64,000 nucleotides of DNA from Bacteroidota bacterium (GCA_025963775.1 JAOQAD010000031.1:26203-90202); one strand, 5' to 3'; positions 9,336 to 18,081 are shown, counted from the first letter of the stretch. Notes: a model not told the origin generated them from the sequence alone. Translations and numbers: made by a program.

Positions 9336-10868
9336 ATGTCACGCAAAAACTCCAGGGACCTATTCCTGCTCATTAAATCTTTGAACAAAAGCGAGAAGGG
9401 ATACATTACGAAAATGTCCTTTCAGCACCAGGAAAAGAACAGCAATTTCCTCCGGCTTTTTACAGCCATCGATAACCAGGAAGTGTACAATGAAGCCGAG
9501 CTCCTGAAAAAAGAAAAATACATCAAGCAGCTGCCGCGCCTCAAGATCTACCTGTACGAGCGGATCCTTGCCTCACTTGATTCCTACTATTCAAAAAAGA
9601 ACATCAACATTTCCCTGCAAAAAATGCTGAGCCGTGTGTATGTGCTTCTGCCGAAAGGTTTGTACGACCAGGCCATCAAGCAACTGTACAAAGCCAGGGA
9701 GCTTGCATTGCGGCACGAAAAATTCACCATCCTGCTGGAGATCTATGACCTGCAGCGGATGTTGCTTGTTGAGAAACAGCAGATCTCCTCTGCCCGCAAG
9801 GTACAGGAGGAAGAAGAGCACACGATCCAGCAGATCCACAATCTCTCTTTTTACAAATCGCGCTACGAGGAGATCTCCAAGCTGTATGTCGAGATCATTT
9901 ATACCCGCTCCGAAGAAGAGGAAAATGCATTGAAGAAGATAATCTCGCATCCCAATTTTTCCGGCATCAGGGAAGCAAAATCGCTTCAGGCAAAGATCAT
10001 TTTTTATAAAACGCTGTGTAAATATTACGCCGCGCTGGACGATGAAAAAAGATACCTGCAGCATGCAAGGGCTGCGATCGCACTGGCAGAGAAGAACCCG
10101 CATTACATTACGGAGAACATTCTCCAGTACATAAAGCTGCTGAACAATTTTCTGGCCAGCGCCAGCGAAAATGCACTGCATGCCGAGTTTGAAGCATCAC
10201 TGAAAAAGCTCCAGCAGATCCCTGCGCTGTATGATTCCGCACAAAAGAACATTGTACGCTCCATCATTCACCTGCGTGTGACCATCCGGGAATATTTCCA
10301 CGCAAGGAACATGCTGGATTACAACAGGGCGCTTGAATGGGCAAATGTTCTTGAAAAACAGCTTACCGAACATCATGCATTGATCAGCAGCACGCACGAG
10401 GTGATCTTCTTTTACCAGGTCGCTTACATACATTTTATCCATGCCAATTTCAGGAAAGCGATCTTCTGGGCAAATAAAGTGATCAACTCGCCGCTGAGCG
10501 CGGATAAATTATTCTTTCACAGCTTTGCAAGGATCCTGACGCTGGCCTGCTACTTTGAGCTGGGCGATATCGCGGCATTGAGATCCATGTTAAGCTCCAC
10601 GGAACGGCTGCTGGCAAAACATAATAAAATGTATTCGCTGGAAAGCATCCTCATCCGCTTTTTCAAAAATTACCTTTCGCAAAAAGACAAGATCAATACG
10701 GTTGAACTGTTGCCTGTTCTTGAAAAAGACCTGCAAAAGAATTTCAACCCGATGGAAGATAAAATCCTGGAATATTTTGATGTGTTCGCATGGCACAAGA
10801 GCAAGGCTACCGGGCAAACGCTCCTGCATGTGATCCGGCAAGGGAATCACCTTCCTCCTTCTGCATAA
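9336..10868 (+). CDS. Hypothetical helical-repeat protein, paralogue of the gene at 24842-26296
   Basis: A 510-residue soluble protein with no signal peptide, apparently all-helical with TPR-like spacing (segments such as YDQAIKQLYKARELALRHEK and LEYFDVFAWHK). The N-terminus (SRDLFLLIKSLNKSEKGYI, then NFLRLFTAID, then LPRLKIYLYERILASLDSYY) matches in order the N-terminus of the gene at 24842 (NKEEVRHFKLFINRTEKES, ELLFDHIRKQ, NALYRLKNRLLEDIGKSLTL). The two are therefore members of one lineage family. I know of no characterised function. It lies upstream of a TonB receptor, separated by a cluster of palindromic repeats. Confidence 0.8.
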   Translation: MSRKNSRDLFLLIKSLNKSEKGYITKMSFQHQEKNSNFLRLFTAIDNQEVYNEAELLKKEKYIKQLPRLKIYLYERILASLDSYYSKKNINISLQKMLSRVYVLLPKGLYDQAIKQLYKARELALRHEKFTILLEIYDLQRMLLVEKQQISSARKVQEEEEHTIQQIHNLSFYKSRYEEISKLYVEIIYTRSEEEENALKKIISHPNFSGIREAKSLQAKIIFYKTLCKYYAALDDEKRYLQHARAAIALAEKNPHYITENILQYIKLLNNFLASASENALHAEFEASLKKLQQIPALYDSAQKNIVRSIIHLRVTIREYFHARNMLDYNRALEWANVLEKQLTEHHALISSTHEVIFFYQVAYIHFIHANFRKAIFWANKVINSPLSADKLFFHSFARILTLACYFELGDIAALRSMLSSTERLLAKHNKMYSLESILIRFFKNYLSQKDKINTVELLPVLEKDLQKNFNPMEDKILEYFDVFAWHKSKATGQTLLHVIRQGNHLPPSA

Positions 10869-10892
10869 AAGCAACGGCTTTAATACTAATCT

Positions 10893-11040
10893 GGTATTAA
10901 TAATTCGCTCCTCCGGAGCTCCTCTTGTTTTGTTTCCTTTGGTGTTTTATTAATAATATGCTCCTCCGGAGCAGTATTATAACGCTATATGTGCTTTCAC
11001 TGGCCGCTCCTGTACTCCGGAGGAGCCAATTATTATTACC
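10893..11040. repeat. Three copies of a 26-base GCTCCTCCGGAGC repeat unit
   Basis: Copies at 10893-10919 and 10947-10972 are direct; the copy at 11015-11040 is inverted. Each has an AT-rich half (TATTAATAAT-like) followed by the palindrome GCTCCTCCGGAGC, with only a few differences between copies. The cluster fills the gap between the gene at 9336 and the promoter of the TonB receptor at 11139. Confidence 0.8.
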
Positions 11041-11078
11041 ACAGACCGGCCCATCATTCTAAAATATTTTTAAATAAA

Positions 11079-11110
11079 TTTGGTTTATATCATAAACCAG
11101 TTTATATTTG
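11079..11110 (+). promoter_or_regulatory. Bacteroidota-type promoter of the TonB receptor
   Basis: TTTG (11079-11082), a 20-base spacer, then TATATTTG (11103-11110), a full match to TAnnTTTG. It lies 28 bases upstream of the chosen ATG at 11139, which also supports that start over an upstream in-frame one. It is the best promoter match in the window. Confidence 0.7.
11081..11099. promoter_or_regulatory. Candidate operator: perfect 19-base palindrome inside the promoter
   Basis: TGGTTTAT, centre ATC, ATAAACCA: two perfect 8-base arms lying between the -33 and -7 elements. A further GTTTAT half-site follows at 11100-11105. This placement suits a dimeric repressor. The winged-helix gene at 14974 in the same cluster is the natural candidate, by inference only. 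Confidence 0.5.
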
Positions 11111-11138
11111 CGACATATTTACAACACCCCTTATTGCT

Positions 11139-13301
11139 ATGAAACGAATTTTTACACTGACTATACTAATTACATTACTCTTCCAGGGGCTTCTTGCGCA
11201 AACGAAGATCTCGGGCAGAATAACCGACCAGAAGAAACAGCCGGTACCGGGAGTGAACATTCTGATCAAGGACAGTTACGACGGATCCACCACTGACGTA
11301 AACGGAAACTATTCGTTCAGCGCCAGCGATACCGGCGAAGTGACGCTGGTTGCCACCATGATCGGCTTTGAGCCCATTGAAAAGAAAGTGCATTTGAAAG
11401 GTGGCGAATTTACCTACAGCCCGGTAATGAAAGAGTCCCTTAACGAATTAAAGGTGGTTACCATCTCCGCAGGAACCATTGAAGCCAGCGATGAAAAAAG
11501 GACGACTGTGTTAAAACCCCTTGACATTGTAACAACCGCAAGTGCCCAGGGAGATATCGTAGGCGCATTAAAGACGTTACCCGGCGCGCAGCAGGTAGGC
11601 GAATCGGAAGGATTGTTCGTACGCGGCGGCACCGGCTCCGAAACAAAAACCATGATCGACGGAATGGTGGTGAATAACCCATTCTTCAGCTCCGTGCCCG
11701 ACATTGCCACACGGGGCCGCTTTTCTCCTTTCCTCTTTAAAGGAACGATCTTCAGCACCGGCGGCTATTCCGCACAATACGGGCAGGGCATCTCTTCTGT
11801 GCTTGCACTGGAAACGCAGGACCTTGCCGACCGAACTTCTTCCACACTTGCCATCTCTTCGGTTGGCGTAGGCGGTGGTTACAACAAGCTCTGGAAGGAA
11901 AAGAACATGAGCGCCGGCTTTGATGTGAACTATACCAACCTGCTTCCTTATTTTCAACTGGTGAAGCAAACGCCTGAATATACACGCGCTCCGCAGTTTG
12001 CCGGCGGCTCGCTGAACTTCCGTAAAAAAACCTCCCCTACCGGGATCATCAAATTTTACGGCTATTATAACTTTGGCGATATGGGCATTAAAACTCCCAG
12101 CATCGACAGCACCAACGGATTTAAAAACCTGTTCGACCTGAACAACAATAACATTTACACGAACCTTACTTACAAGGAGCGCCTCGGTGAAAAATTCATC
12201 ATCAACATCGGGGCTTCGTACAGCACCAACGTTGATAAAATAAAAACATGGACGGATACGATCCAGTCGCAAAGCGACCTTACACAGGGACGCGTGGTAT
12301 TGAGCCGCGGCATCGGCAGGCTGTCGATCATCCGCATCGGTGCAGAATATCAATATGCATTCGACGGTTTTAGGATCAGCAGCGGAAATGCCTATTATCA
12401 TTTCGAAAAAACGGTCAACGTGTTTGATAACTACACTGCCGGTTTCACCGAGGCGGATATTTACATTACGCCAAGGCTGGTGTGGCGTGCGGGAGTGCGC
12501 GGGGAAAATTCGACGCTGATCAAAAAGCTGGTGATTTCACCGCGAACATCCGTGGCGTATAAGATCGGCGAGTTCAGCCAGGTATCGCTTGCCTACGGGC
12601 AATTTTACCAGAAGCCTGACCGCGATTATTTATTCTACCCGCAGGTTCCCGGATACAGCAAAGCAACACATTACATCTTCAACATCCAGCGTGTGGACGA
12701 TTACCATACATTGCGTGCGGAGATCTATTACAAAAAATATGATAACCTCACGAGCACGCTTACCGATACTTCCAACAGCGGAAAAGGTTATGCGCAGGGC
12801 CTGGATATTTTCTGGAGGGATAAAAAAACTTTTAAAGGTGTGGATTACTGGGTTTCCTATACCTACCTCGATACGAAGCGCCAATGGCTGAACTACCCGA
12901 AAGAAGTGACTCCACCGTTTGCAGCTACACATACAGCAACGCTTGTTTTCAAGAAGTTTTTTAACAAGCTGAATTTAAGTACAGGACTTACTTACAGCTA
13001 TGCAACCGGGAGGCCTTATTACAATCCAAACAATACGGATTTCATGAGCGACCGCACAATTGATTTTCACACGGTGGGCATCAACGCCGCTTACCTGCGC
13101 CAGATCGGGAGATGCTTCGCTGTGCTTGCCGTGTCGGTCGGCAATGTGATCGGGAACGAGCAGGTGTACAGCTACCGCTATTCGTATGACGGAATGCGCA
13201 GGAGCGCTGTGGGCCCGCCGGCAAAACGTTTCTTCTTCATTGGCTTGTTCCTGTCGTTCGGGCAGGACAGGTCGAAGGAAGTGATCGACAATAATAATTA
13301 G
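11139..13301 (+). CDS. TonB-dependent receptor with N-terminal carboxypeptidase-regulatory-like domain
   Basis: 720 residues. The ATG at 11139 gives a signal peptide (MKRIFTLTILITLLFQGLLA) and follows a good promoter; the longer frame from 10989 would read through that promoter. Domains: a carboxypeptidase-regulatory-like/CNA_B-type fold (about 22-105; KISGRITDQKKQPVPGVNI), a plug domain (about 125-235; LKTLPGAQQVGESEGLFVRGG and MIDGMVVNNPF), then a rather short beta-barrel. It should import a ligand across the outer membrane using TonB energy; the substrate cannot be read from sequence. The usual C-terminal aromatic beta-signal appears to be IGLFLSF, followed by an extra charged tail of about a dozen residues. 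It heads a cluster of five co-directional genes. Confidence 0.9.
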   Translation: MKRIFTLTILITLLFQGLLAQTKISGRITDQKKQPVPGVNILIKDSYDGSTTDVNGNYSFSASDTGEVTLVATMIGFEPIEKKVHLKGGEFTYSPVMKESLNELKVVTISAGTIEASDEKRTTVLKPLDIVTTASAQGDIVGALKTLPGAQQVGESEGLFVRGGTGSETKTMIDGMVVNNPFFSSVPDIATRGRFSPFLFKGTIFSTGGYSAQYGQGISSVLALETQDLADRTSSTLAISSVGVGGGYNKLWKEKNMSAGFDVNYTNLLPYFQLVKQTPEYTRAPQFAGGSLNFRKKTSPTGIIKFYGYYNFGDMGIKTPSIDSTNGFKNLFDLNNNNIYTNLTYKERLGEKFIINIGASYSTNVDKIKTWTDTIQSQSDLTQGRVVLSRGIGRLSIIRIGAEYQYAFDGFRISSGNAYYHFEKTVNVFDNYTAGFTEADIYITPRLVWRAGVRGENSTLIKKLVISPRTSVAYKIGEFSQVSLAYGQFYQKPDRDYLFYPQVPGYSKATHYIFNIQRVDDYHTLRAEIYYKKYDNLTSTLTDTSNSGKGYAQGLDIFWRDKKTFKGVDYWVSYTYLDTKRQWLNYPKEVTPPFAATHTATLVFKKFFNKLNLSTGLTYSYATGRPYYNPNNTDFMSDRTIDFHTVGINAAYLRQIGRCFAVLAVSVGNVIGNEQVYSYRYSYDGMRRSAVGPPAKRFFFIGLFLSFGQDRSKEVIDNNN

Positions 13302-13380
13302 TACGGATAGCTGATCTATACGAATATTACGAATCTGTGTAAATGGTACTGATAACGAATCATACGAATCTGCGAATCAA
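13302..13380. repeat. ACGAAT-type dispersed repeat
   Basis: The stretch contains CGGATAGCTGATCTATACGAA and repeated (T)ACGAAT units. Closely related stretches occur at 62452-62490 and 62531-62574. Non-coding. Confidence 0.6.
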
Positions 13381-13407
13381 GGTGTGTTAAAATAAACCCA
13401 AATGCCC

Positions 13408-13440
13408 TGCTCCCCTCTTTTAAGGAGGATCCGGGGGTGG
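13408..13440. repeat. CCCCTC/GAGGGG palindromic repeat, divergent copy
   Basis: The core CTCCCCTCTTTTAAGGAGG is followed by the tail CCGGGGGTGG. This is the same core-plus-G-rich-tail plan as the copies at 35581, 35988, 37338, 41431, 41525, 58588 and 62107. It lies before the gene at 13490. Confidence 0.65.
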
Positions 13441-13489
13441 TAAATTTTCAATATTTCAATTTTATAATCTTCAATCTAAACCAATAACC

Positions 13490-14131
13490 ATGAAAAAAAC
13501 AATTTTAATCGCGCTCATTTCCCTTGCAGGGTTCAGCGCTTCGGCACAAAACAAAAAGTACATCGCAGCAATGGAAAAGAACGTTGCGGAGCTCGATACC
13601 ACAAGGGATGGCGCAAAGCTGCAGAACCTTGCCAATAACTTCGAGCGCATTGCAGGCGCTGAAAAATCGGAATGGCTGCCAAGCTATTATGCCGCTTATT
13701 GTTATGTGAACATGACCTACACCACCAAGGGCGACATGATCGACACGTATTGTGACAAAGCTGAGACATTCATCAAAAGGGCTGACTCAATTTCTCCGAA
13801 CAACTCCGAGATCTACACACTGAAAGCACAGATCGCTTCGGCACGCATCAGTGTAAACCCGATGACACGCGGACAGAAATACGGAATGGAATCGGCAGAG
13901 CTGCGTGAAAAAGCAAAATCGCTCGACAAAACAAACCCGCGTCCATACTACCTCGAAGGCACCGCTTATTTCTATACACCTCCGATGTTCGGCGGTGGTA
14001 AGGACAAGGCAAAACCTTCTTTTGAAAAAGCGCTGGCCATGTATGAAACATTCAAGCCTGCAAGCAGCATCGCGCCAAACTGGGGTAAGCGGTCGACCAT
14101 GTATTTCTTAAACGAATGCGATAAAAAATAA
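13490..14131 (+). CDS. Secreted TPR-like protein of unknown function
   Basis: 213 residues with a clear signal peptide (MKKTILIALISLAGFSASA). The mature part is mainly helical, with TPR-like alternation (YYAAYCYVNM, KAETFIKRADSISPNNSEIY, YYLEGTAYFYTPPMFGGGKD). The segment PMFGGGKDKAKPSFEKAL resembles the tetratricopeptide-like proteins often found beside TonB receptors in Bacteroidota. It is probably periplasmic. It belongs to the cluster 11139-15684, separated from the receptor by a repeat-filled gap of 188 bases, so it may have its own promoter. Confidence 0.8.
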   Translation: MKKTILIALISLAGFSASAQNKKYIAAMEKNVAELDTTRDGAKLQNLANNFERIAGAEKSEWLPSYYAAYCYVNMTYTTKGDMIDTYCDKAETFIKRADSISPNNSEIYTLKAQIASARISVNPMTRGQKYGMESAELREKAKSLDKTNPRPYYLEGTAYFYTPPMFGGGKDKAKPSFEKALAMYETFKPASSIAPNWGKRSTMYFLNECDKK

Positions 14132-14180
14132 TGGACATTGAAATTTATCCTTTATCAAGTTAATACATCCGGCAAGCATT

Positions 14181-14214
14181 TGAAAGATTCCGTGTCGGAG
14201 CACGGAATGACGAA
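14181..14214. repeat. Short hairpin repeat (AATGACGAA type)
   Basis: TTCCGTG and CACGGAA form a short stem (14188-14194 with 14201-14207), followed by TGACGAA. On the minus strand it reads TTCGTCATTCCGTGCTCCG, which fits the plan of the GTCAT...ATCT repeats at 18143 and 62493. Confidence 0.5.
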
Positions 14215-14252
14215 TATCATCTAAAATTATATTTCTAAATTAACATTGTAAA

Positions 14253-14828
14253 ATGGAAACCGAAGAAAAACAATTGACACAGGAAGAAAGCTTAAAGATC
14301 ATTCATGAGATGATCAGCGCTGCAAAAAATGATGTGAAAGCGGATGCCTTTATATTTTTGCTCTGGGGCTGGCTGGTGTTTGTTGCCAGCATCGCACAAT
14401 TCATCCTCGTAAAGATGGAGATCGAATGGAATTCCGCCCCCTGGATGCTAATGCCGGTAGGCGGAGTGATCACGGTTGTCTATTCCATCCGTAAAGGGAA
14501 AAAGGACAAGACGAAAACCAACGTTACGGAGTCGTTGAAATATACCTGGATCGCATTCACTGCGGCCATGCTCATCATCATGTTCTTTAACTCGATGCAT
14601 TTCCTGCAGGTGCTTCCATGCATTATGGTATTGTACGGTATGGGATTGTTTCTTTCCGGCGGGGCCTTACGCTTCAGCCCATTGATCTATGGCGGGATAT
14701 TTTGCTGGATCTGTGCCATTGCAGGATTCGAGGTGCAGAACCTCTACCAGCTGCTGATCCTTGCTGCAGCGGTGTTCGGAGGATACATCATTCCCGGGTA
14801 TCTGCTGAAAATGAATAACAGGAAATAA
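14253..14828 (+). CDS. Multi-pass membrane protein of unknown function
   Basis: 191 residues: a charged N-terminal segment (METEEKQLTQEES..., about 1-30) followed by five or six hydrophobic helices (for example AFIFLLWGWLVFVASI, MLMPVGGVITVVYSI, LLILAAAVFGGYIIPGYLL). No known domain is recognised. Membrane proteins of this size are common beside a small winged-helix regulator and a 2TM protein in Bacteroidota, which is the arrangement here. It could be a sensor or partner of the regulator at 14974, but this is inferred from neighbourhood alone. Confidence 0.8.
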   Translation: METEEKQLTQEESLKIIHEMISAAKNDVKADAFIFLLWGWLVFVASIAQFILVKMEIEWNSAPWMLMPVGGVITVVYSIRKGKKDKTKTNVTESLKYTWIAFTAAMLIIMFFNSMHFLQVLPCIMVLYGMGLFLSGGALRFSPLIYGGIFCWICAIAGFEVQNLYQLLILAAAVFGGYIIPGYLLKMNNRK

Positions 14829-14835
14829 AGGGACT

Positions 14836-14922
14836 GTCACTTCGTTGCGTAACGCTTGAAGCGTATCGAGAAGTGGACAGTTCCCGATACTTTCGCCAGA
14901 AAAGGTGAAAATCCGAACTGAC
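14836..14922. repeat. Dispersed long-hairpin repeat, full copy (TATCGAG family)
   Basis: Same plan as 8119-8210: GTCACTTCG, GCGTATCGAGAAGTGGACAG, TTCCCGATACTTTCGCC, then TCCGAACTGACA. It lies between the membrane protein and the regulator, where it may separate their transcripts. Confidence 0.8.
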
Positions 14923-14973
14923 ATAAACATTACATTTTTCTTCTACAATAAAATCTCAATAAAGAGTTTCAAC

Positions 14974-15261
14974 ATGTTCAAAGATCTCGATCCGATATTA
15001 CATTCACAATTGCGCCTGTCGGTCATGAGCCTGCTGATCAGCGTAAAGGAAGCGGATTTTTCTTTTTTAAAGGAGAAGACGGGTGCTACGGCAGGTAACC
15101 TGAGCGTGCAGATCTCCAAACTGGCTGAAGCGGATTACATTACTGTTAAAAAGGAATTCAGGGACAATTACCCGCTTACCAGCTGCATCATTACAAAAAA
15201 AGGGATCAGGGCCTTTGAGGATTATGTAGCTGCATTGCAGGCCTACATCAGGAAGAATTAG
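14974..15261 (+). CDS. Winged-helix transcriptional regulator, small
   Basis: 95 residues from the ATG at 14974; an in-frame upstream start at 14905 would read through the hairpin repeat and is not favoured. The sequence LHSQLRLSVMSLLISVKEAD, FSFLKEKTGATAGNLSVQIS and KLAEADYITVKKEFRDNYPL is a typical winged helix with the recognition helix GNLSVQISKL. The wing and 'TSCIITKKGIRAFEDYV' match the small single-domain regulators (HTH_27/MarR-ArsR-like) of Bacteroidota. It probably binds DNA as a dimer. The palindrome at 11081 within the receptor promoter is a plausible target, as is its own upstream region. Confidence 0.88.
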   Translation: MFKDLDPILHSQLRLSVMSLLISVKEADFSFLKEKTGATAGNLSVQISKLAEADYITVKKEFRDNYPLTSCIITKKGIRAFEDYVAALQAYIRKN

Positions 15262-15399
15262 AGAGTTGGTGAATCAGAGAAACAGAGAGGGAAAGAAATT
15301 GAAAAATTAAAATTCACATAATTCTACTGAGCCGTAATTATAATTTAAAACAGGAACAATAATTCTCCAAAATCATTCATTCACTAAATCACTAATCAA

Positions 15400-15684
15400 A
15401 TGGAAAACAGGGACGAACAATTATGGCGCATTGCCAAGAAGCGTGCGAACTTCAAAAAGCAACTGGCATCCTATCTCATCATCAACGGATTCCTCTGGGC
15501 GCTTTGGTTCTTTACTACCAGCAAAGTCGATTCAGATTACGACATGATCCCATGGCCGATCTGGAGCACGCTTGGCTGGGGTGTAGGACTGGCATTCAGT
15601 TATTTCAATGCATACATGGATAACCGCGAGAGCGATACCATGCGCGAATACCAGAAGCTGAAAGACAGGGAAGAAGGAAAATAA
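15400..15684 (+). CDS. 2TM domain-containing protein
   Basis: 94 residues with the 2TM domain pattern: 'AKKRANFKKQLASYLIINGF' leading into a first helix with LWALWFF, then PWPIWSTLGWGVGLAFSYF for the second helix, and a charged C-terminal tail. This family is found in Bacteroidota, sometimes fused to LytTR or histidine-kinase proteins, and often next to small winged-helix regulators as here. The role is not known. Its stop codon lies 3 bases from the stop of the convergent TonB receptor gene, with no room for a terminator between them. Confidence 0.85.
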   Translation: MENRDEQLWRIAKKRANFKKQLASYLIINGFLWALWFFTTSKVDSDYDMIPWPIWSTLGWGVGLAFSYFNAYMDNRESDTMREYQKLKDREEGK

Positions 15685-15687
15685 TTC

Positions 15688-18081
15688 TTATACTTTCAGG
15701 GCAAGCTGCAGTGCAAATGTACGCGGTGATTCCATCTTCAGCGGACGCAGGGAATAGCTGAGGTTCATCACATTGTTCACTACGAATGCTATTTTGAAAT
15801 TCCTGCTGACGTCCACAGCAATCCTTGCATCGAACACATGCGTATCTGCATGATGCTTGTCCCTGTACTTTTCTATGCCGCTGTGCAGGACAGGTTCGAG
15901 GCGGTAAAAGGTCAGATCGATGTTCTGCATAAAGGTGTAGTAGCGCCAGCTTCCGCCGATCGAGATCCTTTTGTAGCTGAGCTGCAGGTCCGCTTTCGCA
16001 ATGTGCTTGAAACGGTATTTTAGAACATTGTCGGTAGTGTCGGTACTTGTGAAGGTATAGGTCATCTGCTGCGGTGTGCTGTCGATCGCGAATACCTGGT
16101 GCGGATACACTGCCTGCGGGAGCACATACGTGTAACCGCCGAGAATGCTGATCGTAAGATCCTTCGAAATTTTTCCCTCACCGGCCAGCGATGCTTCAAT
16201 TCCTCTCACACGCGTATCGCCGGTATTTACGAATTTAAATCCTGCAGCGAGGCTGTCGTCGCCAAACTGATCCTTGTTCTTATCCCAGAAGCCATAAATA
16301 AATTCGATGGTGTTTCCGTATTCCTGCCAGAAGGCAGCCACATCGATGAAGCCCATAAAATTATTTATTTTGAAGCCCTGCTTTACGCCCACTTCCGTGT
16401 TCCAGCTTGTTTCCGGCTTCAGCTGCGGATTTGCAAACACATCCAGTCCGCCGGTGCGTGTACGGATAAATTTTTCGGTGATGGTCGGGAAACGGTATCC
16501 CTGCCCGTAGGAATAACGCAGGTAAGTTGCCTGCGCGATCTTTAAGTTCAGCCCCGAGCGGAAGATCGGCTTCGCAACGTATTCCTCGTCATTCATTTTA
16601 AAATATTCACCCCTGAATCCCAATGAGGCGTTCAGCACTTTGAATAATTTTTTATCCAGCTGCGTGTATGCCGCATAATTTTGCAGGCGGTTATCGGGCG
16701 ACACGCCATTGTTATACAGCTCGGCATGCGAAAAAGTCTGGTTCATCACAATGCCTCCTGTTACATTCAGGCCTTCCACGTAATTCAGCTTTTTGCTGAA
16801 CTGGTATTCGCTGAAGAGAATGCTTGTTTCGTTCGACTGGTTATTTCCGTTGATATTGTTCGCATACAGGTAACGTGCGCGCAGGCTGTGCTTCAAACCA
16901 CCCTTTGCATAATAATTAATGAAAGGATCGACGTACAGAATAGTTTGGTCCTGCAAGGTCATTGTCTTCGGAAATGCGCGGTAAATACCGGAAGTATCAT
17001 TGTCCCATACCAGGGAAAAATTGTTGGTCGACTTCATCAGGTTTCCATTGATGCCAAAGTTCATCGCCGTGATCTTTTTGGGACGGTATCGCAGGTTAAA
17101 ATTAACACGTCCTGTTTTTTCGCCAACCTGCGCTTCGCTGATGGTATCATTGCCGGAACCAAAGGCAGGATGGATGGATGGCGGCCCGATAAAGCCGTGA
17201 TCATAAATTCCCATTCCTCCAACAACCAGGTCGAGCTGACCGAATTTTTGAGAGTGTAAAAAACTGAGGTTCGAAAAATTAGCGGTTCCCTTCCACCATT
17301 TTGCGCTGTCAACGGAAGGCGCATCGTAGATCCCGGAAGAAACATTCACCTTCGTCAGTGGCTTGTCTCTCGGGTATGCCGTACGGATGTTGATGCTGCC
17401 GCTCAAAGCGGAAGAGCCGTACGTTACGGAAGAAGCTCCCTTAATGATCTCTATCTGCTCTACATTTTCAACCGGGATAAAGTTCCATTCGGGACGGCCT
17501 GCATCTCCCGCAAGTACAGGCAATCCATCGAGCAGGATCGCAACGCGGCTGCCCACACCAAAGCTGAATCCGCTGCCACCCCTGATCTGCGGCTCGCCAT
17601 CAAGGATATTCAATCCGGGTGCCTGGTCCAATGCCGATTTAATATTCGCTGAATTTTTATTTTCGATCAGTGCCGGCTTGATCACTTCCATGGAAACGGT
17701 GATCTCTTCGAGGCGCTGCTCGTATTTACCTGCTGAAATAACAGTGGTTTGCAGCTGTATGGAATTTGATTTCAGCATCACATTGTATTCAGCCACTTTC
17801 GAAGAATCGATGTACACGGTAAATGTGTCGGACCTCATGCCGATGAAGGAGCAGATCATACGATGCTTCCCAAGGCTCATCCGCAGTTCATACATTCCGT
17901 TGACATCGCTGGATACGCCGCGTGTCATGTCCTCTGCATCGTAAATAGCAGCACCCGTGATCGCTTCCTTTGTAGCAGCTTCCATGACTGTTCCCTTCAG
18001 GATCCCGAAGGATTGTGCCTGTGTGGAAAGCGAATGGCTGACAAGGGTGATAAGCAGAAAGTGAAAGAAAATATTTTTCAT
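15688..18081 (-). CDS. TonB-dependent receptor
   Basis: 797 residues from the ATG at 18081, which starts a signal peptide (MKNIFFHFLLITLVSHSLST). An N-terminal carboxypeptidase-regulatory-like domain follows (about 26-110; GILKGTVMEAATKEAITGAA), then a plug (about 125-240; IKSALDQAPGLNILDGEPQI, IRGGSGFSFGVGSRVAILLDG, EIIKGASSVTYGSSALSG), then a 22-strand-type barrel. The plug is a textbook match, closest in style to siderophore/cobalamin/haem receptors. The substrate is unknown and no dedicated transporter genes are adjacent. The upstream region contains a 28-base perfect inverted repeat but no recognisable riboswitch. Confidence 0.93.
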   Translation of the reverse strand: MKNIFFHFLLITLVSHSLSTQAQSFGILKGTVMEAATKEAITGAAIYDAEDMTRGVSSDVNGMYELRMSLGKHRMICSFIGMRSDTFTVYIDSSKVAEYNVMLKSNSIQLQTTVISAGKYEQRLEEITVSMEVIKPALIENKNSANIKSALDQAPGLNILDGEPQIRGGSGFSFGVGSRVAILLDGLPVLAGDAGRPEWNFIPVENVEQIEIIKGASSVTYGSSALSGSINIRTAYPRDKPLTKVNVSSGIYDAPSVDSAKWWKGTANFSNLSFLHSQKFGQLDLVVGGMGIYDHGFIGPPSIHPAFGSGNDTISEAQVGEKTGRVNFNLRYRPKKITAMNFGINGNLMKSTNNFSLVWDNDTSGIYRAFPKTMTLQDQTILYVDPFINYYAKGGLKHSLRARYLYANNINGNNQSNETSILFSEYQFSKKLNYVEGLNVTGGIVMNQTFSHAELYNNGVSPDNRLQNYAAYTQLDKKLFKVLNASLGFRGEYFKMNDEEYVAKPIFRSGLNLKIAQATYLRYSYGQGYRFPTITEKFIRTRTGGLDVFANPQLKPETSWNTEVGVKQGFKINNFMGFIDVAAFWQEYGNTIEFIYGFWDKNKDQFGDDSLAAGFKFVNTGDTRVRGIEASLAGEGKISKDLTISILGGYTYVLPQAVYPHQVFAIDSTPQQMTYTFTSTDTTDNVLKYRFKHIAKADLQLSYKRISIGGSWRYYTFMQNIDLTFYRLEPVLHSGIEKYRDKHHADTHVFDARIAVDVSRNFKIAFVVNNVMNLSYSLRPLKMESPRTFALQLALKV

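Noticed and set aside
9065..9406. A 113-residue minus-strand frame across the intergenic region 9091-9335
   Set aside because: It overlaps the starts of both flanking genes, and its product (NEIYCCCLVGSG...) resembles no family. The gap itself holds only two copies of TTTCATTCTGA and a weak CAAAGG/CCTTTG hairpin.
10893..11040. The three GCTCC units as a CRISPR array
   Set aside because: The units are palindromic with unequal spacing and one is inverted; there are only three, and no cas genes are near.
10989..11138. An N-terminal extension of 50 residues for the TonB receptor
   Set aside because: It would include the promoter and a repeat copy, and it precedes a normal signal peptide that starts at 11139.
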